DNA of 64,000 nucleotides from Lachnospiraceae bacterium UBA4364 (GCA_002393955.1 DGSK01000001.1:412356-476355), one strand, 5' to 3'; positions 1 to 9,048 are shown, numbered from the stretch's first letter. The notes: generated by a model from the sequence alone, not told the origin. A program made the numbers and translations.

Positions 1-753
1 GCTTACACCGGTATCAAGAGTCTCATTCTTTCCTGCCAGGGTATCAAGCTTTGCAAAAACTTCAGCATCACTTCCGTTGAAAGTTACAAAATCAAGAAGT
101 GCATTGGCATTTTCTTCCGACACGCCCAGCTCTTTTATGCCGGCAATGACATTGTCACGCCCAATCTTTTCGTACTTATCGATCTCACGCATTACTTCCA
201 TGGACCTCTCGCCCACACCGTAGATTTCAAAAAGACCGTTAAGTATCTTTCTGTTATTCAGCCTGATGCAGAAGTCTTCTATTCCAAGAGCACGAAGTGC
301 ACTGCTCATCACACTGGGACACTCTGCCTCATTTATGATCCCGAGAGTTCCGTCACCTATTATATCTATATCGCACTGATAGAATTCCCTGAAACGCCCC
401 TTCTGGCTGCGTTCGCCCCTATATACCTTTCCTATCTGGTATCTCTTGAAAGGGAATGAAAGATCCGAATAATGCATGGCCACATACCTTGCTAAAGGCA
501 CTGTTAAGTCGTAGCGCATGGTTATATCGGTATCTCCCCTGTCGAATCTGTATACCTGCTTTTCGGTCTCGCCGCCGCCCTTTGCAAGAAGCACACTTGA
601 GCGCTCGAGCACCGGGGTGTCCAGCCCATAAAAACCGTAGGAAGCAAAAACCTCCTCCAACACTCTCTTCATATCATCAAAAACTCGCTGCTCATCCGGC
701 AGAAGCTCCATAAAACCTGAAAGAATGGATGGTTTTATAATCTTGTCACTCAT
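1..753 (-). CDS. hisS: Histidyl-tRNA synthetase, C-terminal part outside the window
   Basis: Class II aminoacyl-tRNA synthetase that charges tRNA-His with histidine in the cytoplasm. I translated the reverse strand from the ATG at 753. The N-terminal catalytic core is clear: a SGFMELLPDEQ segment near residue 12, the substrate-binding stretch RYDLTVPLARY near residues 80-90, and motif 2 (GERSQKGRFREFYQCD) near residues 113-128. The start is supported by a Shine-Dalgarno AAGGAG about seven bases upstream. Only 251 codons are visible; the family is usually over 400 residues, so motif 3 and the anticodon-binding domain lie beyond base 1. It is the last visible gene of a minus-strand series that also carries aspS about 6 kb upstream, but it is separated from its neighbour by 190 bases and has its own promoter. 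Confidence 0.95.
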   Translation of the reverse strand, partial: MSDKIIKPSILSGFMELLPDEQRVFDDMKRVLEEVFASYGFYGLDTPVLERSSVLLAKGGGETEKQVYRFDRGDTDITMRYDLTVPLARYVAMHYSDLSFPFKRYQIGKVYRGERSQKGRFREFYQCDIDIIGDGTLGIINEAECPSVMSSALRALGIEDFCIRLNNRKILNGLFEIYGVGERSMEVMREIDKYEKIGRDNVIAGIKELGVSEENANALLDFVTFNGSDAEVFAKLDTLAGKNETLDTGVS

Positions 754-793
754 TTTTACATATCTCCTTAAAGATTATTTGCAACAATTACAA

Positions 794-799
794 ATTATA
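794..799 (-). promoter_or_regulatory. Extended -10 promoter upstream of hisS
   Basis: Reading the minus strand, TATAAT is preceded by TGG, giving an extended -10 (TGnTATAAT), about 40 bases upstream of the hisS start codon. No good -35 is seen at 17 bases, which is common for extended -10 promoters. No T-box specifier or antiterminator was recognised in the short leader. Confidence 0.5.
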
Positions 800-943
800 C
801 CATAATACCTGCATGGTAATGCATCCCCCAAAAAATATTGTTCCTTATTTCAATTCTCACTACGGGTGAACAACCCTGAATGTAAATAAATCGGGAATAT
901 ATGACGAAAGGCATCGATCATATTGAACAGCAGGTATCCATAC

Positions 944-2476
944 CTACTCCCCCACAATAAGATGATTCATCTGGAAATAGCGTATAAGCTTATCTTTTGC
1001 CTTGCTTGTAGTAATGTATCTGAACCACTCAATGGAAGGTCTGACGTTCATGTTGCAGACTATCTCTATGGTATCATTCTCATTGACTCTGGTATAAGCA
1101 CCCATCTGAGTTTTTGAATTGTTTATGAGGGCATAGGCGAAATGCAGCCCTATGTCTGTATGTACCTGAAATGCAAAATCAAGAACTGAGGCTCCGGCTT
1201 CAATGCTGTCTCTAAGTCCATTCTTACGGAATACTGTAATGCGCGGCACATAGGTATCCCTGGGTTCAATTTCATTTACATCATAATTAAGCACTGAGTC
1301 ATCATCGATCATTATCTTTCCAAAACAGTAATCATAATACTCGGACTCTGTACGCACAAACAGCCTGTAAGAGTTGAGGGAACTGTCCTGAAGCTTAAAA
1401 TATGAGGATACATCATTTGTGGTCTTCTTTATCTTTATGGCGTAAATGTCATTAGGAATCATAGCGTTCTGAAGGTACGCAAAGAACAGATCCTGCTTGG
1501 AGACGGTGGAGTTGTTTATTGCAACAGAATCATCCAGTATGAGCATGAGATCATAAAGCGCCACATTACGCCTATTCATGACTCCGCTGGCTAAAATATC
1601 ATTAACATTATCGCTTATAGTCTGGAGATAGCGGAATACCGAGATCATATATCTCTTGTCAACGCTAAAGTCCACAATCCTCCCGCAGAAAGCATCAGTG
1701 TGATACATTTCCTGGGTGGAGATTTCGTCTTTGTTAAAACATTTACGCATGAGCTCCAGTGTCTTGTCGGTACTGTAGCTGCTCATGTTAAGGATCTGGT
1801 TATAGCTCTCACTTATTTTCCCGTAGAGGCTCTTATATACAGTCTTGAAGCAGAGTTCTTCAAGAATGTCTGCCAGCATATATGCGCCCACATCCCTTAT
1901 CATGGGAAGAATGATCTCGCGGGTACGCTGAGCCTTCTTAAGCTGCTTTTCCTCCGGCATGGCATCGATGGTATTCAGATTGTCAATGCGGTCAGCCGCT
2001 TTTACAAGAAGTCCCCTGGGATTCATCACGCTCTGCATCTTTACTTCAGACATGATATCAAGCTCTGCCTTGGAAAGGTCGGGATCGGTCTGGCTGTCAA
2101 GCTGTGTTACTGCATTTACAATATCAGCTACGGACTGACCATAGTCAGCTGCTAAAACTATCAGGGAAGCGCCCTTTTCCTTGCAGTCTTCCACCACGTC
2201 ATGGAGTATCGCAGCAGTCACTGTATCAGCATCAGCACCACAGAGTGCAACAGTATAGGCCACTCTCAAAGGATGGATGATATACGGCTCGCCGCTTTTC
2301 CGGAATACGCCTTCGTGCATTCTGGCAGCATAGTTGTAGGCGCGAACCAGCATTTCCTCATCAAAAAACTTGTGATGTTCACGGACCTCTTCTAACACCT
2401 TTTCAAAGCTGCAGTCAGTCTCATAATCATCCATTTTTTCAAGAAATTTTTTTATTGTCCTGCTTTTCTCATGCAT
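944..2476 (-). CDS. RelA/SpoT-like HD-domain hydrolase with TGS domain, no recognisable synthetase
   Basis: Probable (p)ppGpp hydrolase of 510 residues. The HD domain has the RSH signature: His53 in ARMHEG, YIIHPLRVAY near 65-74, His92-Asp93 followed by Glu96-Asp97, and KAADRIDNLNT at 159-169. A TGS domain (RITVFRKNGLRDSIEAGASV, with FQVHTDIG after it) ends the protein at roughly 410-470. The region in between contains DIYAIKIK, faintly like the start of an RSH synthetase domain, but the usual G-loop and catalytic acidic motif are not seen. It therefore looks like a hydrolase-only or degenerate enzyme, shorter than Rel proteins (about 730 residues). The ATG follows GGAGGCTCATT, a good ribosome site. 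It is 37 bases downstream of the helix-turn-helix gene and probably cotranscribed with it. Activity is inferred from intact metal-binding residues. Confidence 0.75.
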   Translation of the reverse strand: MHEKSRTIKKFLEKMDDYETDCSFEKVLEEVREHHKFFDEEMLVRAYNYAARMHEGVFRKSGEPYIIHPLRVAYTVALCGADADTVTAAILHDVVEDCKEKGASLIVLAADYGQSVADIVNAVTQLDSQTDPDLSKAELDIMSEVKMQSVMNPRGLLVKAADRIDNLNTIDAMPEEKQLKKAQRTREIILPMIRDVGAYMLADILEELCFKTVYKSLYGKISESYNQILNMSSYSTDKTLELMRKCFNKDEISTQEMYHTDAFCGRIVDFSVDKRYMISVFRYLQTISDNVNDILASGVMNRRNVALYDLMLILDDSVAINNSTVSKQDLFFAYLQNAMIPNDIYAIKIKKTTNDVSSYFKLQDSSLNSYRLFVRTESEYYDYCFGKIMIDDDSVLNYDVNEIEPRDTYVPRITVFRKNGLRDSIEAGASVLDFAFQVHTDIGLHFAYALINNSKTQMGAYTRVNENDTIEIVCNMNVRPSIEWFRYITTSKAKDKLIRYFQMNHLIVGE

Positions 2477-2513
2477 AATGAGCCTCCGTACCGGGTACCA
2501 TTGATAATAAAAT

Positions 2514-3629
2514 TCAGTTTTCTGTTTTTATACCATAGTACTTTATGATATGGTACCAGTCGTCATCGTCCACTTCTGAAACCTTTGCATAACGCATAAG
2601 GTTTCTGGTGAGACTTTCCTTTATGATCCTTTCGATATTTGACTGGATCAGGATCTGCCGCTGTGACTCCGTGAAAGAAAAGCCGGTATTTTCATCATTC
2701 ATATAGAGGTTTTTGAAAGTCCTTATCATTTCCTCTGTTTCCTGAGTGGCATGATAGTTAGGATAATTCAAAAGCATGGTATGATATATGTCTTCCTCTG
2801 ACATATTCAATGCATAGCGTGAAAAGCCAACGAATTGTACGGTAGGCATGTGCTGTCTTCCGCGGGAAACAGAATTTACGGTGCCTATACCACCGATGTA
2901 TTTAGGTTTTCTGCTGTTGGGACGATGGAGTATGATAGCAATCTTGTCTTCGTTCTCATGAGAAAGAGAAAGATAATAGTGGTCACTTGATGTACGGATC
3001 TTTCCGTAATAAATGTATTTACTTAGATGTTCATCAGTAAGACAACCAATGATCTCATCAACGGATTTACAGCCGTCAAGGTTCTTTTTTATTTTTCTGA
3101 TAAGCTCCCTATCCTTCCTGCCCAGCATGGCAATACAGTCATACGTAGGTTTACCTGTTACGGTGATAGTTTCTATTATCGAAAGAACTCCATAGTTCAT
3201 GGCAGCATCGGCAGGGTTCATGTCCTTGCCTTTGTAGTTCTCGGTATCGAGATAATAACAGAAGAAATTTCCGCAAAGTCTGCCCAGTTCTTCAGAACTT
3301 TCGCTTTCGAACTGTCCCCTGAACTCATCCGATGATGTATTTATCCCGGTCTGTTCCCGCATCTTTTCAAAATAAATATCCTCAGGGCTGTCTGTACGAG
3401 TCAGAAATTCATCAATGGAAATCTCAAATTTATCCTTTAATGCAAGAAGGAACCTGTAATCAGGAATCGCTTTGCCGTCACAATAGTCATTAATTGTATC
3501 AACAGGATAGTCAAGGCGATCTGCAAACCTTTCCCGTGTCGTTGAAAGTCTCTCTATCAGATGACATAGATTAACTGAAGTGGTCTGGATGATCCTTTCA
3601 TCCAGAGTTTCGAATTCCTGTCTGCTCAC
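2514..3629 (-). CDS. Unknown protein with N-terminal XRE-like helix-turn-helix
   Basis: A 371-residue protein. Residues about 20-78 resemble a Cro/XRE helix-turn-helix: CHLIERLSTTRERFADRLDY, then YPVDTINDYCDGKAIPDY and a third helix ending in FEISIDEFL. The remaining 290 residues are soluble-looking, have no membrane segment, and match no family I know; they may form a sensory or ligand-binding region. The GTG start at 3629 follows GGGAGGTG. It lies 113 bases after the second ATP-grasp gene and 37 bases before the HD/TGS gene. The layout suggests a local regulator of one of these neighbours, but this is inference only. Confidence 0.55.
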   Translation of the reverse strand: MSRQEFETLDERIIQTTSVNLCHLIERLSTTRERFADRLDYPVDTINDYCDGKAIPDYRFLLALKDKFEISIDEFLTRTDSPEDIYFEKMREQTGINTSSDEFRGQFESESSEELGRLCGNFFCYYLDTENYKGKDMNPADAAMNYGVLSIIETITVTGKPTYDCIAMLGRKDRELIRKIKKNLDGCKSVDEIIGCLTDEHLSKYIYYGKIRTSSDHYYLSLSHENEDKIAIILHRPNSRKPKYIGGIGTVNSVSRGRQHMPTVQFVGFSRYALNMSEEDIYHTMLLNYPNYHATQETEEMIRTFKNLYMNDENTGFSFTESQRQILIQSNIERIIKESLTRNLMRYAKVSEVDDDDWYHIIKYYGIKTEN

Positions 3630-3742
3630 GGTAACACCTCCCGCATATAGAAAAATATCCTACAAAAGAATTTGAGATACATTATACAACATTCACAGAA
3701 AAAATAAGAGTGTATTTTATAATTTTCAAGAACATTAAGAGA

Positions 3743-4672
3743 CTATATGAGAGATCCGGTTATATACTCCACATACTTCTCCACCACATCGATATCCGTA
3801 TATTTATACAGCATTCTGGAGCCGACCACATCCTCAATCTCATTAAAAACCGGTTCCCCGTGATCAAATATAAAATCTATGCCGCAGTGACCTATATCAA
3901 GGCCGTCCATCAGTCTTTCCACCAGATTTCTTTCCTCCGCCGACAGTTCATAAACGGCTGCACTGCCTCCGAGTGAATAGTTACTGCGGAAATCGGTTTT
4001 CGATGTGCGGAGCATGGCAGCGGTGATCTTATTGCCGGTTATATATACCCTGAGATCCCTGCCGGTGTCCGTTGCAGCCTTCTGATATATCCATCTGTTA
4101 TCCGCCACGGCCGATAACACTGCTGGCTTTATTTCAAAAGCACCCCTATCCGGATATTCCTTAACTTCCCCTCTGCCATGAATCATTGCCCCTGTCATCG
4201 CCATTACAGAAGCAAACTCCCGTTCATTCTTTATCATGAAGACTTCATTGCCCCCATGTCCATCCCTGCTCTTCATAACAAAGGGAAAATCAAGACCTTC
4301 TGCACTCTTGAAAGTGGGCATTACCCGTATTCCCTTCTTCTCTGCATAATTCACTGCAGCAAGCTTATCATTTCCAAGTCTGCATATCTGTGAACCGTTA
4401 AATACGGGAATGCTCATTTTTTCGCACATCAGGGCAATATTAATATTTCTGGAGCGGTTTATGACAATATCCGTTTCCATCCCTTTTACAGGCATTTCCG
4501 GGTTATCAAAAAAAGCATCCGGAGTAATAAGCTCCGGACGGATACTTCTTTTGGCACATGAACGGAAATACATATCTATGTATGCCCGGTTATGATCTAT
4601 ATCTTCTTTCTGATATATAAGGTAACAGTTCATAATCTCAAAACAATAAACTATAATTTTTCTGTTCGCCAA
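3743..4672 (-). CDS. RimK-like ATP-grasp ligase, second of a tandem pair
   Basis: An ATP-dependent carboxylate-amine ligase of the ATP-grasp fold, 309 residues. The ATP-binding lysine segment FPFVMKSRDGHGG, the central GRDLRVYITGNKITAAMLR and DFRSNYSLGG, and the metal-binding end FNEIEDVVGSRMLYKY are visible. The last motif deviates from the usual EVNS/N form, so substrate use may differ from the upstream paralogue. The substrate is not predictable; relatives add amino acids to ribosomal protein S6, glutathione, cofactors or peptides. The reading frame opens with TTG at 4672 with no convincing ribosome site; an ATG 39 bases further in is an alternative. It starts 42 bases after the first ATP-grasp gene, so the two are probably one transcript. 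Confidence 0.75.
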   Translation of the reverse strand: MANRKIIVYCFEIMNCYLIYQKEDIDHNRAYIDMYFRSCAKRSIRPELITPDAFFDNPEMPVKGMETDIVINRSRNINIALMCEKMSIPVFNGSQICRLGNDKLAAVNYAEKKGIRVMPTFKSAEGLDFPFVMKSRDGHGGNEVFMIKNEREFASVMAMTGAMIHGRGEVKEYPDRGAFEIKPAVLSAVADNRWIYQKAATDTGRDLRVYITGNKITAAMLRTSKTDFRSNYSLGGSAAVYELSAEERNLVERLMDGLDIGHCGIDFIFDHGEPVFNEIEDVVGSRMLYKYTDIDVVEKYVEYITGSLI

Positions 4673-4714
4673 AACTACACATCGCAGGAATTACCGAAAA
4701 ACAGCAGACTATGA

Positions 4715-5590
4715 TCAGCGCATACTCGATATTATATGCTTTATGATATACTCTGCCGCATTGACTCCCGTACAATCATAGAGATTCTTAAAATGCGCAT
4801 TGGAATTGACTTCACACAGAACCGGTCCGTCTGCACCGAAAAGTATATCCACGCCTGCAAAATCAAGCTGCAGTATACTGCAGGCCTTTATAGCCATTTC
4901 TTTCATCTCCTCAGACGGTTCAAAACGTTCCATACTTCCACCGTTTGTTATATTTGCCCTGAAGTCATTTTCATTATGTCGCAGCATCGCTGCTATCACT
5001 CTGTCACCTACTACCTGCAGTCTGGTATCCCTGCCCTTAGAAGCATCAATATACGCCTGCAGAATATACGGTCGTTCACCCATCTCTATGACCTTTTCTT
5101 TAAGTATCTCCGGTGTATCTATCAGATATACCTGTGCCCCGAAGGATCCCAGGCATTCCTTCATCACCATAGGAAACCCAAGCCTGTCACCGGCACATTT
5201 TATAAGTTCCTCCGGAAGAAGTCCGTCCGCGTGGAATTTCTTGGGAGAGATAAAGGTGGCAGGCTGCCTGATACCACTACCTTTAAGCTTAAGAAAAGTC
5301 AGTGATTTATCATCACAGTCAGCGATAGCCTGCGCCCGGTTAAACAGCCTTAAGCCTTCTCTTTCCAGCTCGTACGCAAGCTTTATGTCCTTGTCCCAGA
5401 ACAGGACGAAATCAGGCCTGTCAGCAGCTTTAAGCGAGTAATCCTCTACAGCAAGTTTTTCCCACACGGCTGCGTTCGATCTGCACTCAATGTCTATGCC
5501 TTCCTGCTCTGCAGCGCCCTCAAGCATTTCAAAAAGCTCCCTGAATTTATCACTTTTCACGAATTCATTTACAACCAGCCAGCCCTTCAT
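4715..5590 (-). CDS. RimK-like ATP-grasp ligase, first of a tandem pair
   Basis: ATP-grasp ligase of 291 residues, paralogous to the next gene. Diagnostic segments are FPMVMKECLGSFGAQVYLID (ATP binding), GRDTRLQVVGDRVIAAMLR, DFRANITNGGS and the canonical RimK-type metal site VLCEVNSNAHF. I start it at the ATG at 5590, five bases after AGGAG; the GTG six bases upstream overlaps the ribosome site and is less likely. Its partner follows after 42 bases. A pair of ATP-grasp enzymes side by side often means sequential ligations or a heteromeric enzyme, but no peptide substrate gene was found nearby. A sirtuin gene lies upstream behind a terminator, so this pair probably has its own promoter between 5591 and 5704. 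Confidence 0.78.
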   Translation of the reverse strand: MKGWLVVNEFVKSDKFRELFEMLEGAAEQEGIDIECRSNAAVWEKLAVEDYSLKAADRPDFVLFWDKDIKLAYELEREGLRLFNRAQAIADCDDKSLTFLKLKGSGIRQPATFISPKKFHADGLLPEELIKCAGDRLGFPMVMKECLGSFGAQVYLIDTPEILKEKVIEMGERPYILQAYIDASKGRDTRLQVVGDRVIAAMLRHNENDFRANITNGGSMERFEPSEEMKEMAIKACSILQLDFAGVDILFGADGPVLCEVNSNAHFKNLYDCTGVNAAEYIIKHIISSMR

Positions 5591-5704
5591 AGGCACTCCT
5601 TTTTCGTTATATTACACTTACAAAATCTGATGTAATCTTATATAAATGCAACGGATCTGTCACAACACCTAATGTGAAGGAGCAAAAGCAAATAAAACAC
5701 ATGT

Positions 5705-5745
5705 AAAAAGCGGATAACCACGCCTTCCACGGCTATCCGCTTTGT
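5705..5745 (-). terminator. Rho-independent terminator after the sirtuin gene
   Basis: AGCGGATA and TATCCGCT form a stem (5709-5741) with further pairing of ACC with GGC inside. On the minus strand the stem is followed by a run of five T. It lies 60-100 bases downstream of the sirtuin stop codon and separates that gene from the ATP-grasp pair. Confidence 0.8.
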
Positions 5746-5803
5746 TTCTTAATCATAAATGCCGTGCCAGGATACTCTGCCGTCGTCAGCATGATCCACA
5801 GTC

Positions 5804-6547
5804 TTACACATGGAGCTGTGAGAATATCTCGCCTATCTTTCCATGGAAAACATAATCGGCAACAGAATCCCTGTCGGTAGGATCACGGTTTATAAGAACA
5901 AGCTTCTTTCCCCTGTAGTAATCCACCAGCCCTGCAGCCGGGTATACCACCAGTGATGTACCGCCTATTATCAGCATGTCTGCATTGCTTATGGCTCTGA
6001 TTGCCCCCTGCATGACATCCATATCAAGGCCTTCCTCATAAAGCACCACATCCGGCTTTATATCACCGCCGCAGGCGCATTTAGGCACTCCCTGTGAATT
6101 AAATATCTCTTCTGCAGAATGCTGTTTATGGCAGCTTAAGCAGAAATTACGGAGCACTGAGCCATGCAGCTCATATACAACCTTCGAGCCGGCCGACTGA
6201 TGCAGGCCGTCAATATTTTGTGTCACTACAGCCTTAAGCTTACCTGCCTCTTCAAGTTCTGCAAGAAACTTATGTGCGGCATTAGGCTCTGCCTTTGGGA
6301 CCTCAGGAGTTCCTACCACCTTAAGCAATAGCTTGTCACGGTAAAACTCATAGAATTCTTCCTTATGTGTCACATAAAAGCTGTGGGAAAGCATGGTCTC
6401 AGGCGGATATTTGAATTTCTGATGGTAAAGTCCATCCACACTCCTGAAATCGGGTATGCCGCTTTCCGTGGATACTCCGGCACCGCCGAAGAAAACTATG
6501 TTATTTGAACCGTCTATAAGTTCCTGCAGTTTCTCAATATCCGACAT
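5804..6547 (-). CDS. cobB: NAD-dependent protein deacylase, sirtuin family
   Basis: Cytoplasmic enzyme that removes acyl groups from lysines using NAD. At 247 residues it has normal bacterial length. The Rossmann NAD site FFGGAGVSTESGIPDFRS is near residues 19-36, the TQNIDGLHQSAG motif with the catalytic His in ELHGS follows, and four zinc-binding cysteines occur as CLSCHKQ and CACGG. The ATG follows AAGGAGGGTTACGT. It starts 57 bases after aspS and ends before a strong terminator, so it is probably cotranscribed with aspS. The physiological targets cannot be read from the sequence; acetyl-CoA synthetase is a common one. Confidence 0.93.
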   Translation of the reverse strand: MSDIEKLQELIDGSNNIVFFGGAGVSTESGIPDFRSVDGLYHQKFKYPPETMLSHSFYVTHKEEFYEFYRDKLLLKVVGTPEVPKAEPNAAHKFLAELEEAGKLKAVVTQNIDGLHQSAGSKVVYELHGSVLRNFCLSCHKQHSAEEIFNSQGVPKCACGGDIKPDVVLYEEGLDMDVMQGAIRAISNADMLIIGGTSLVVYPAAGLVDYYRGKKLVLINRDPTDRDSVADYVFHGKIGEIFSQLHV

Positions 6548-6604
6548 ACGTAACCCTCCTTAACTGATAATCCACACATGATACCATATGGAATCAAATT
6601 GAAC

Positions 6605-8368
6605 TTACTCGCTCTCCACATCCTTTACTGCAATATGTATCTCATCAAGCTGCTTCTGCTCTACAGTCGCAGGAGCCCCCATCATTATATCCTGTGCCTG
6701 CTTGTTCATAGGGAAAGGAATGATCTCCCTGATGGAATCCTCGCCTACAAGAAGCATAACCATTCTGTCCACGCCGGGTGCGATACCTGCGTGAGGCGGT
6801 GCACCGTAGCAGAATGCATTATACATAGCCGGGAATTTAGCCTTCACATCATCCTCCCCAAGTCCCACAAGCTTAAATGCCTTGACCATTATCTCGGGAT
6901 CATGGTTTCTCACGGCACCGCTGGAAAGCTCTACGCCGTTGCATACCAGGTCGTACTGGTAAGCCAGTATGCTTAAGGGATCCTCTGCATCAAGAGCCTC
7001 CGCCCCTCCCTGAGGCATTGAGAAAGGATTGTGGCAGAACTCCAGCTCACCTGATTCCTCTCCGATCTCATACATAGGGAAATCAACTATCCAGCAGAAT
7101 TCATAGCATTCCTTATCGAAATGTCCTTCCGATGCCTGACCGAGAACGCGTCTCAGCACACCTGCGGTCTTTATGGCAGCACCCTTTTTGCCTGCACTTA
7201 CAGCCACGAAGCATCCGGGCTTTAATCCAAGCTTTTCATTAAGTTCAGCCTTGATATCCACAAGGAACTTAGATATACCGCCTACATATTCGCCGTTTTC
7301 GTCTACCCTGAACCAATAAGACTTGCTGCCGCTCTCTGTCTCAACATCAGCGATCATCTTGTCTATCTCTTTACGGGTAGCCTTATATCCGTCTGTTACA
7401 ACTGCTTTTATGACAGCACCCTTAAATGGTTCAAATTCCGTACGGCCAAGAAGCTCTGTCACATCCTGAACGATCAGGTCTATGCGCAGGTCGGGCTTAT
7501 CAGTTCCGTACTTTTCCAGACTCTCAAGATAAGGTATACGCTTGAAAGGAACCTGTGAAGCCCTGTTGTATGTTCCGTATTTTTCAAATACAGGAGGAAG
7601 TACCTTTTCGATAACACCGAAAACATCTTCCTGTCCTGCAAAAGCCATCTCCATATCCAGCTGGTAAAACTCTCCTGGGCTTCTGTCAGCCCTGGCATCC
7701 TCATCCCTAAAGCACGGTGCTATCTGGAAATATCTGTCAAAGCCCGATGCCATAAGGATCTGCTTGAACTGCTGGGGTGCCTGGGGAAGAGCATAAAAAT
7801 GTCCCGGGAATTTTCTTGAAGGCACAAGATAGTCCCTGGCTCCCTCCGGTGATGAGCATGTAAGTATAGGAGTAGTGATCTCAGTGAAATCTTCAGCATT
7901 CATGCGGTTCCTGAGCTCTGTTACCACCTTGCTCCTGAGTACTATCCTGTCCTTAACTTCGGGATTTCTTAAATCAAGATATCTGTACTTTAATCTGAAG
8001 TTCTCATCAGCATTCCTGGACTGCCTGATCTCAAAAGGCAGCTCATTGTAAATACACTTTCCAAGAATCTTTACTTCCGTGGGAACCACTTCTATATCAC
8101 CGGTAGCAAGCTTATCCGTCTTATTGGATCGCTCCCTTACCACACCGGTAACCTGAATGGTGGATTCCTTGTTTATGCCGTCCAGCTTAGAAAGCATTGC
8201 TTCGTCTTCAAATACCAGCTGTGTCACGCCATAAAAATCCCTGAGGATCAGGAATGCGAGATTTTTGCTCACCTGCCTGAGGTTTTCATACCAGCCGGCA
8301 AGGGTTACGGTCTTTCCCACATCGGAAAGCCTCAGCTCATTACAGGTATGTGTTCTTGATTGTATCAT
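6605..8368 (-). CDS. aspS: Aspartyl-tRNA synthetase
   Basis: Class II synthetase charging tRNA-Asp with aspartate, 587 residues, normal for the bacterial type. The N-terminal OB-fold anticodon domain (VTLAGWYENLRQVSKNLAF), class II motif 2 (FRDEDARADRSPGEFYQLD), the bacterial GAD insertion near residues 290-400 and motif 3 (GIAPGVDRMVMLLVGEDS) are all visible in order. The ATG is preceded by TAGGAG with seven bases spacing. The 160-base leader has two hairpins, described separately. Whether it is discriminating or also charges tRNA-Asn cannot be decided without knowing if gatCAB is present elsewhere. Confidence 0.96.
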   Translation of the reverse strand: MIQSRTHTCNELRLSDVGKTVTLAGWYENLRQVSKNLAFLILRDFYGVTQLVFEDEAMLSKLDGINKESTIQVTGVVRERSNKTDKLATGDIEVVPTEVKILGKCIYNELPFEIRQSRNADENFRLKYRYLDLRNPEVKDRIVLRSKVVTELRNRMNAEDFTEITTPILTCSSPEGARDYLVPSRKFPGHFYALPQAPQQFKQILMASGFDRYFQIAPCFRDEDARADRSPGEFYQLDMEMAFAGQEDVFGVIEKVLPPVFEKYGTYNRASQVPFKRIPYLESLEKYGTDKPDLRIDLIVQDVTELLGRTEFEPFKGAVIKAVVTDGYKATRKEIDKMIADVETESGSKSYWFRVDENGEYVGGISKFLVDIKAELNEKLGLKPGCFVAVSAGKKGAAIKTAGVLRRVLGQASEGHFDKECYEFCWIVDFPMYEIGEESGELEFCHNPFSMPQGGAEALDAEDPLSILAYQYDLVCNGVELSSGAVRNHDPEIMVKAFKLVGLGEDDVKAKFPAMYNAFCYGAPPHAGIAPGVDRMVMLLVGEDSIREIIPFPMNKQAQDIMMGAPATVEQKQLDEIHIAVKDVESE

Positions 8369-8388
8369 TTTATTTCTCCTATTTTCCT

Positions 8389-8503
8389 AACTGAACCGGC
8401 CTGTTGCAGCCCTCCCAGTTACATTATTAACATTCTTATTAACAAAACTTTCCCACCTGCTGAATAATTAAGTACGTCTTCAAGCGGCGGATTTTATTCA
8501 GCA
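8389..8503 (-). other. Two hairpins in the leader of aspS
   Basis: One stem pairs TGCTGAATAA (8458-8467) with TTATTCAGCA (8494-8503), ten perfect pairs around a 26-base loop. The second, nearer aspS, pairs AACTG (8389) with CAGTT (8416-8420) and encloses a GGCCTG/CAGCC stem. Neither is followed on the minus strand by a clean T run. The first lies 26 bases after the stop of the upstream unknown gene and may be a weak terminator or processing site. I do not see the conserved T-box motif, so a tRNA-sensing switch is not claimed. Confidence 0.4.
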
Positions 8504-8528
8504 TCTTTAAATGATTGTCGTCTGTCAC

Positions 8529-8984
8529 TTAACGTAATTCATCAATCTTTATGATAACGTCATCATTTTTCTGGAAAACAGTAATACTTCCGCCCTCTAT
8601 TACTGTCACCAGTTCATTCGCATTAAATATCCTGACTTCATCCTTAAACTGGAATCTTAAAAGTATGCCCTCAGAAGAGCCAAGCCTGTATTTTATATCC
8701 TCAGTAGGCCGCAGAATAAAGGCAGTATGCGGAGTATCCCTGTCCAGAACATTCCATATCTTAGCTGTCAGTTCGCTCCCACGACCTACAAATATCAGAT
8801 ACTCATCTCCGGGCACGGATACCTGGATCTGTTCCTCAGTATCACGATAGTTCCGATACTCCACCTTGGTCAGAGATGATTCTTCCAGCCACTTATCAAG
8901 CTCCTCCCTACTGAGAGTCCGCCGTTCGATCTGCTTGCTGGACATTGGCCTCCGGCCTGCAAAGACATTTTCTTTATCACTCAC
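8529..8984 (-). CDS. Small conserved-looking protein of unknown function
   Basis: A 151-residue soluble protein that I do not recognise. The N-terminal 30 residues are basic and polar and probably disordered; the rest is a mixture of short strands (YLIFVGRGSELTAKIWNVL, ILLRFQFKDEVRIFNANELV, SITVFQKNDDVIIKIDEL) suggestive of an all-beta fold. No signal peptide, membrane segment, or catalytic motif is visible. The GTG start follows GGAGGGG with normal spacing. It is 64 bases downstream of recU and 160 bases upstream of aspS on the same strand. Its link to either is unknown. Confidence 0.6.
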   Translation of the reverse strand: MSDKENVFAGRRPMSSKQIERRTLSREELDKWLEESSLTKVEYRNYRDTEEQIQVSVPGDEYLIFVGRGSELTAKIWNVLDRDTPHTAFILRPTEDIKYRLGSSEGILLRFQFKDEVRIFNANELVTVIEGGSITVFQKNDDVIIKIDELR

Positions 8985-9048
8985 AATGTACCCCTCCGTA
9001 TTGATAGCGACCGGTTAATTATAGCATAATCAAGGCATTCCTGCTATC

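Noticed and set aside
456..713. Plus-strand open frame of 85 codons
   Set aside because: It lies inside hisS on the opposite strand, is Arg/Pro-rich and has no ribosome site.
8389..8503. T-box riboswitch upstream of aspS
   Set aside because: The leader has hairpins and a GGTGGGAAAG string, but not the conserved T-box motif or a specifier loop and terminator pair, and the leader is too short.
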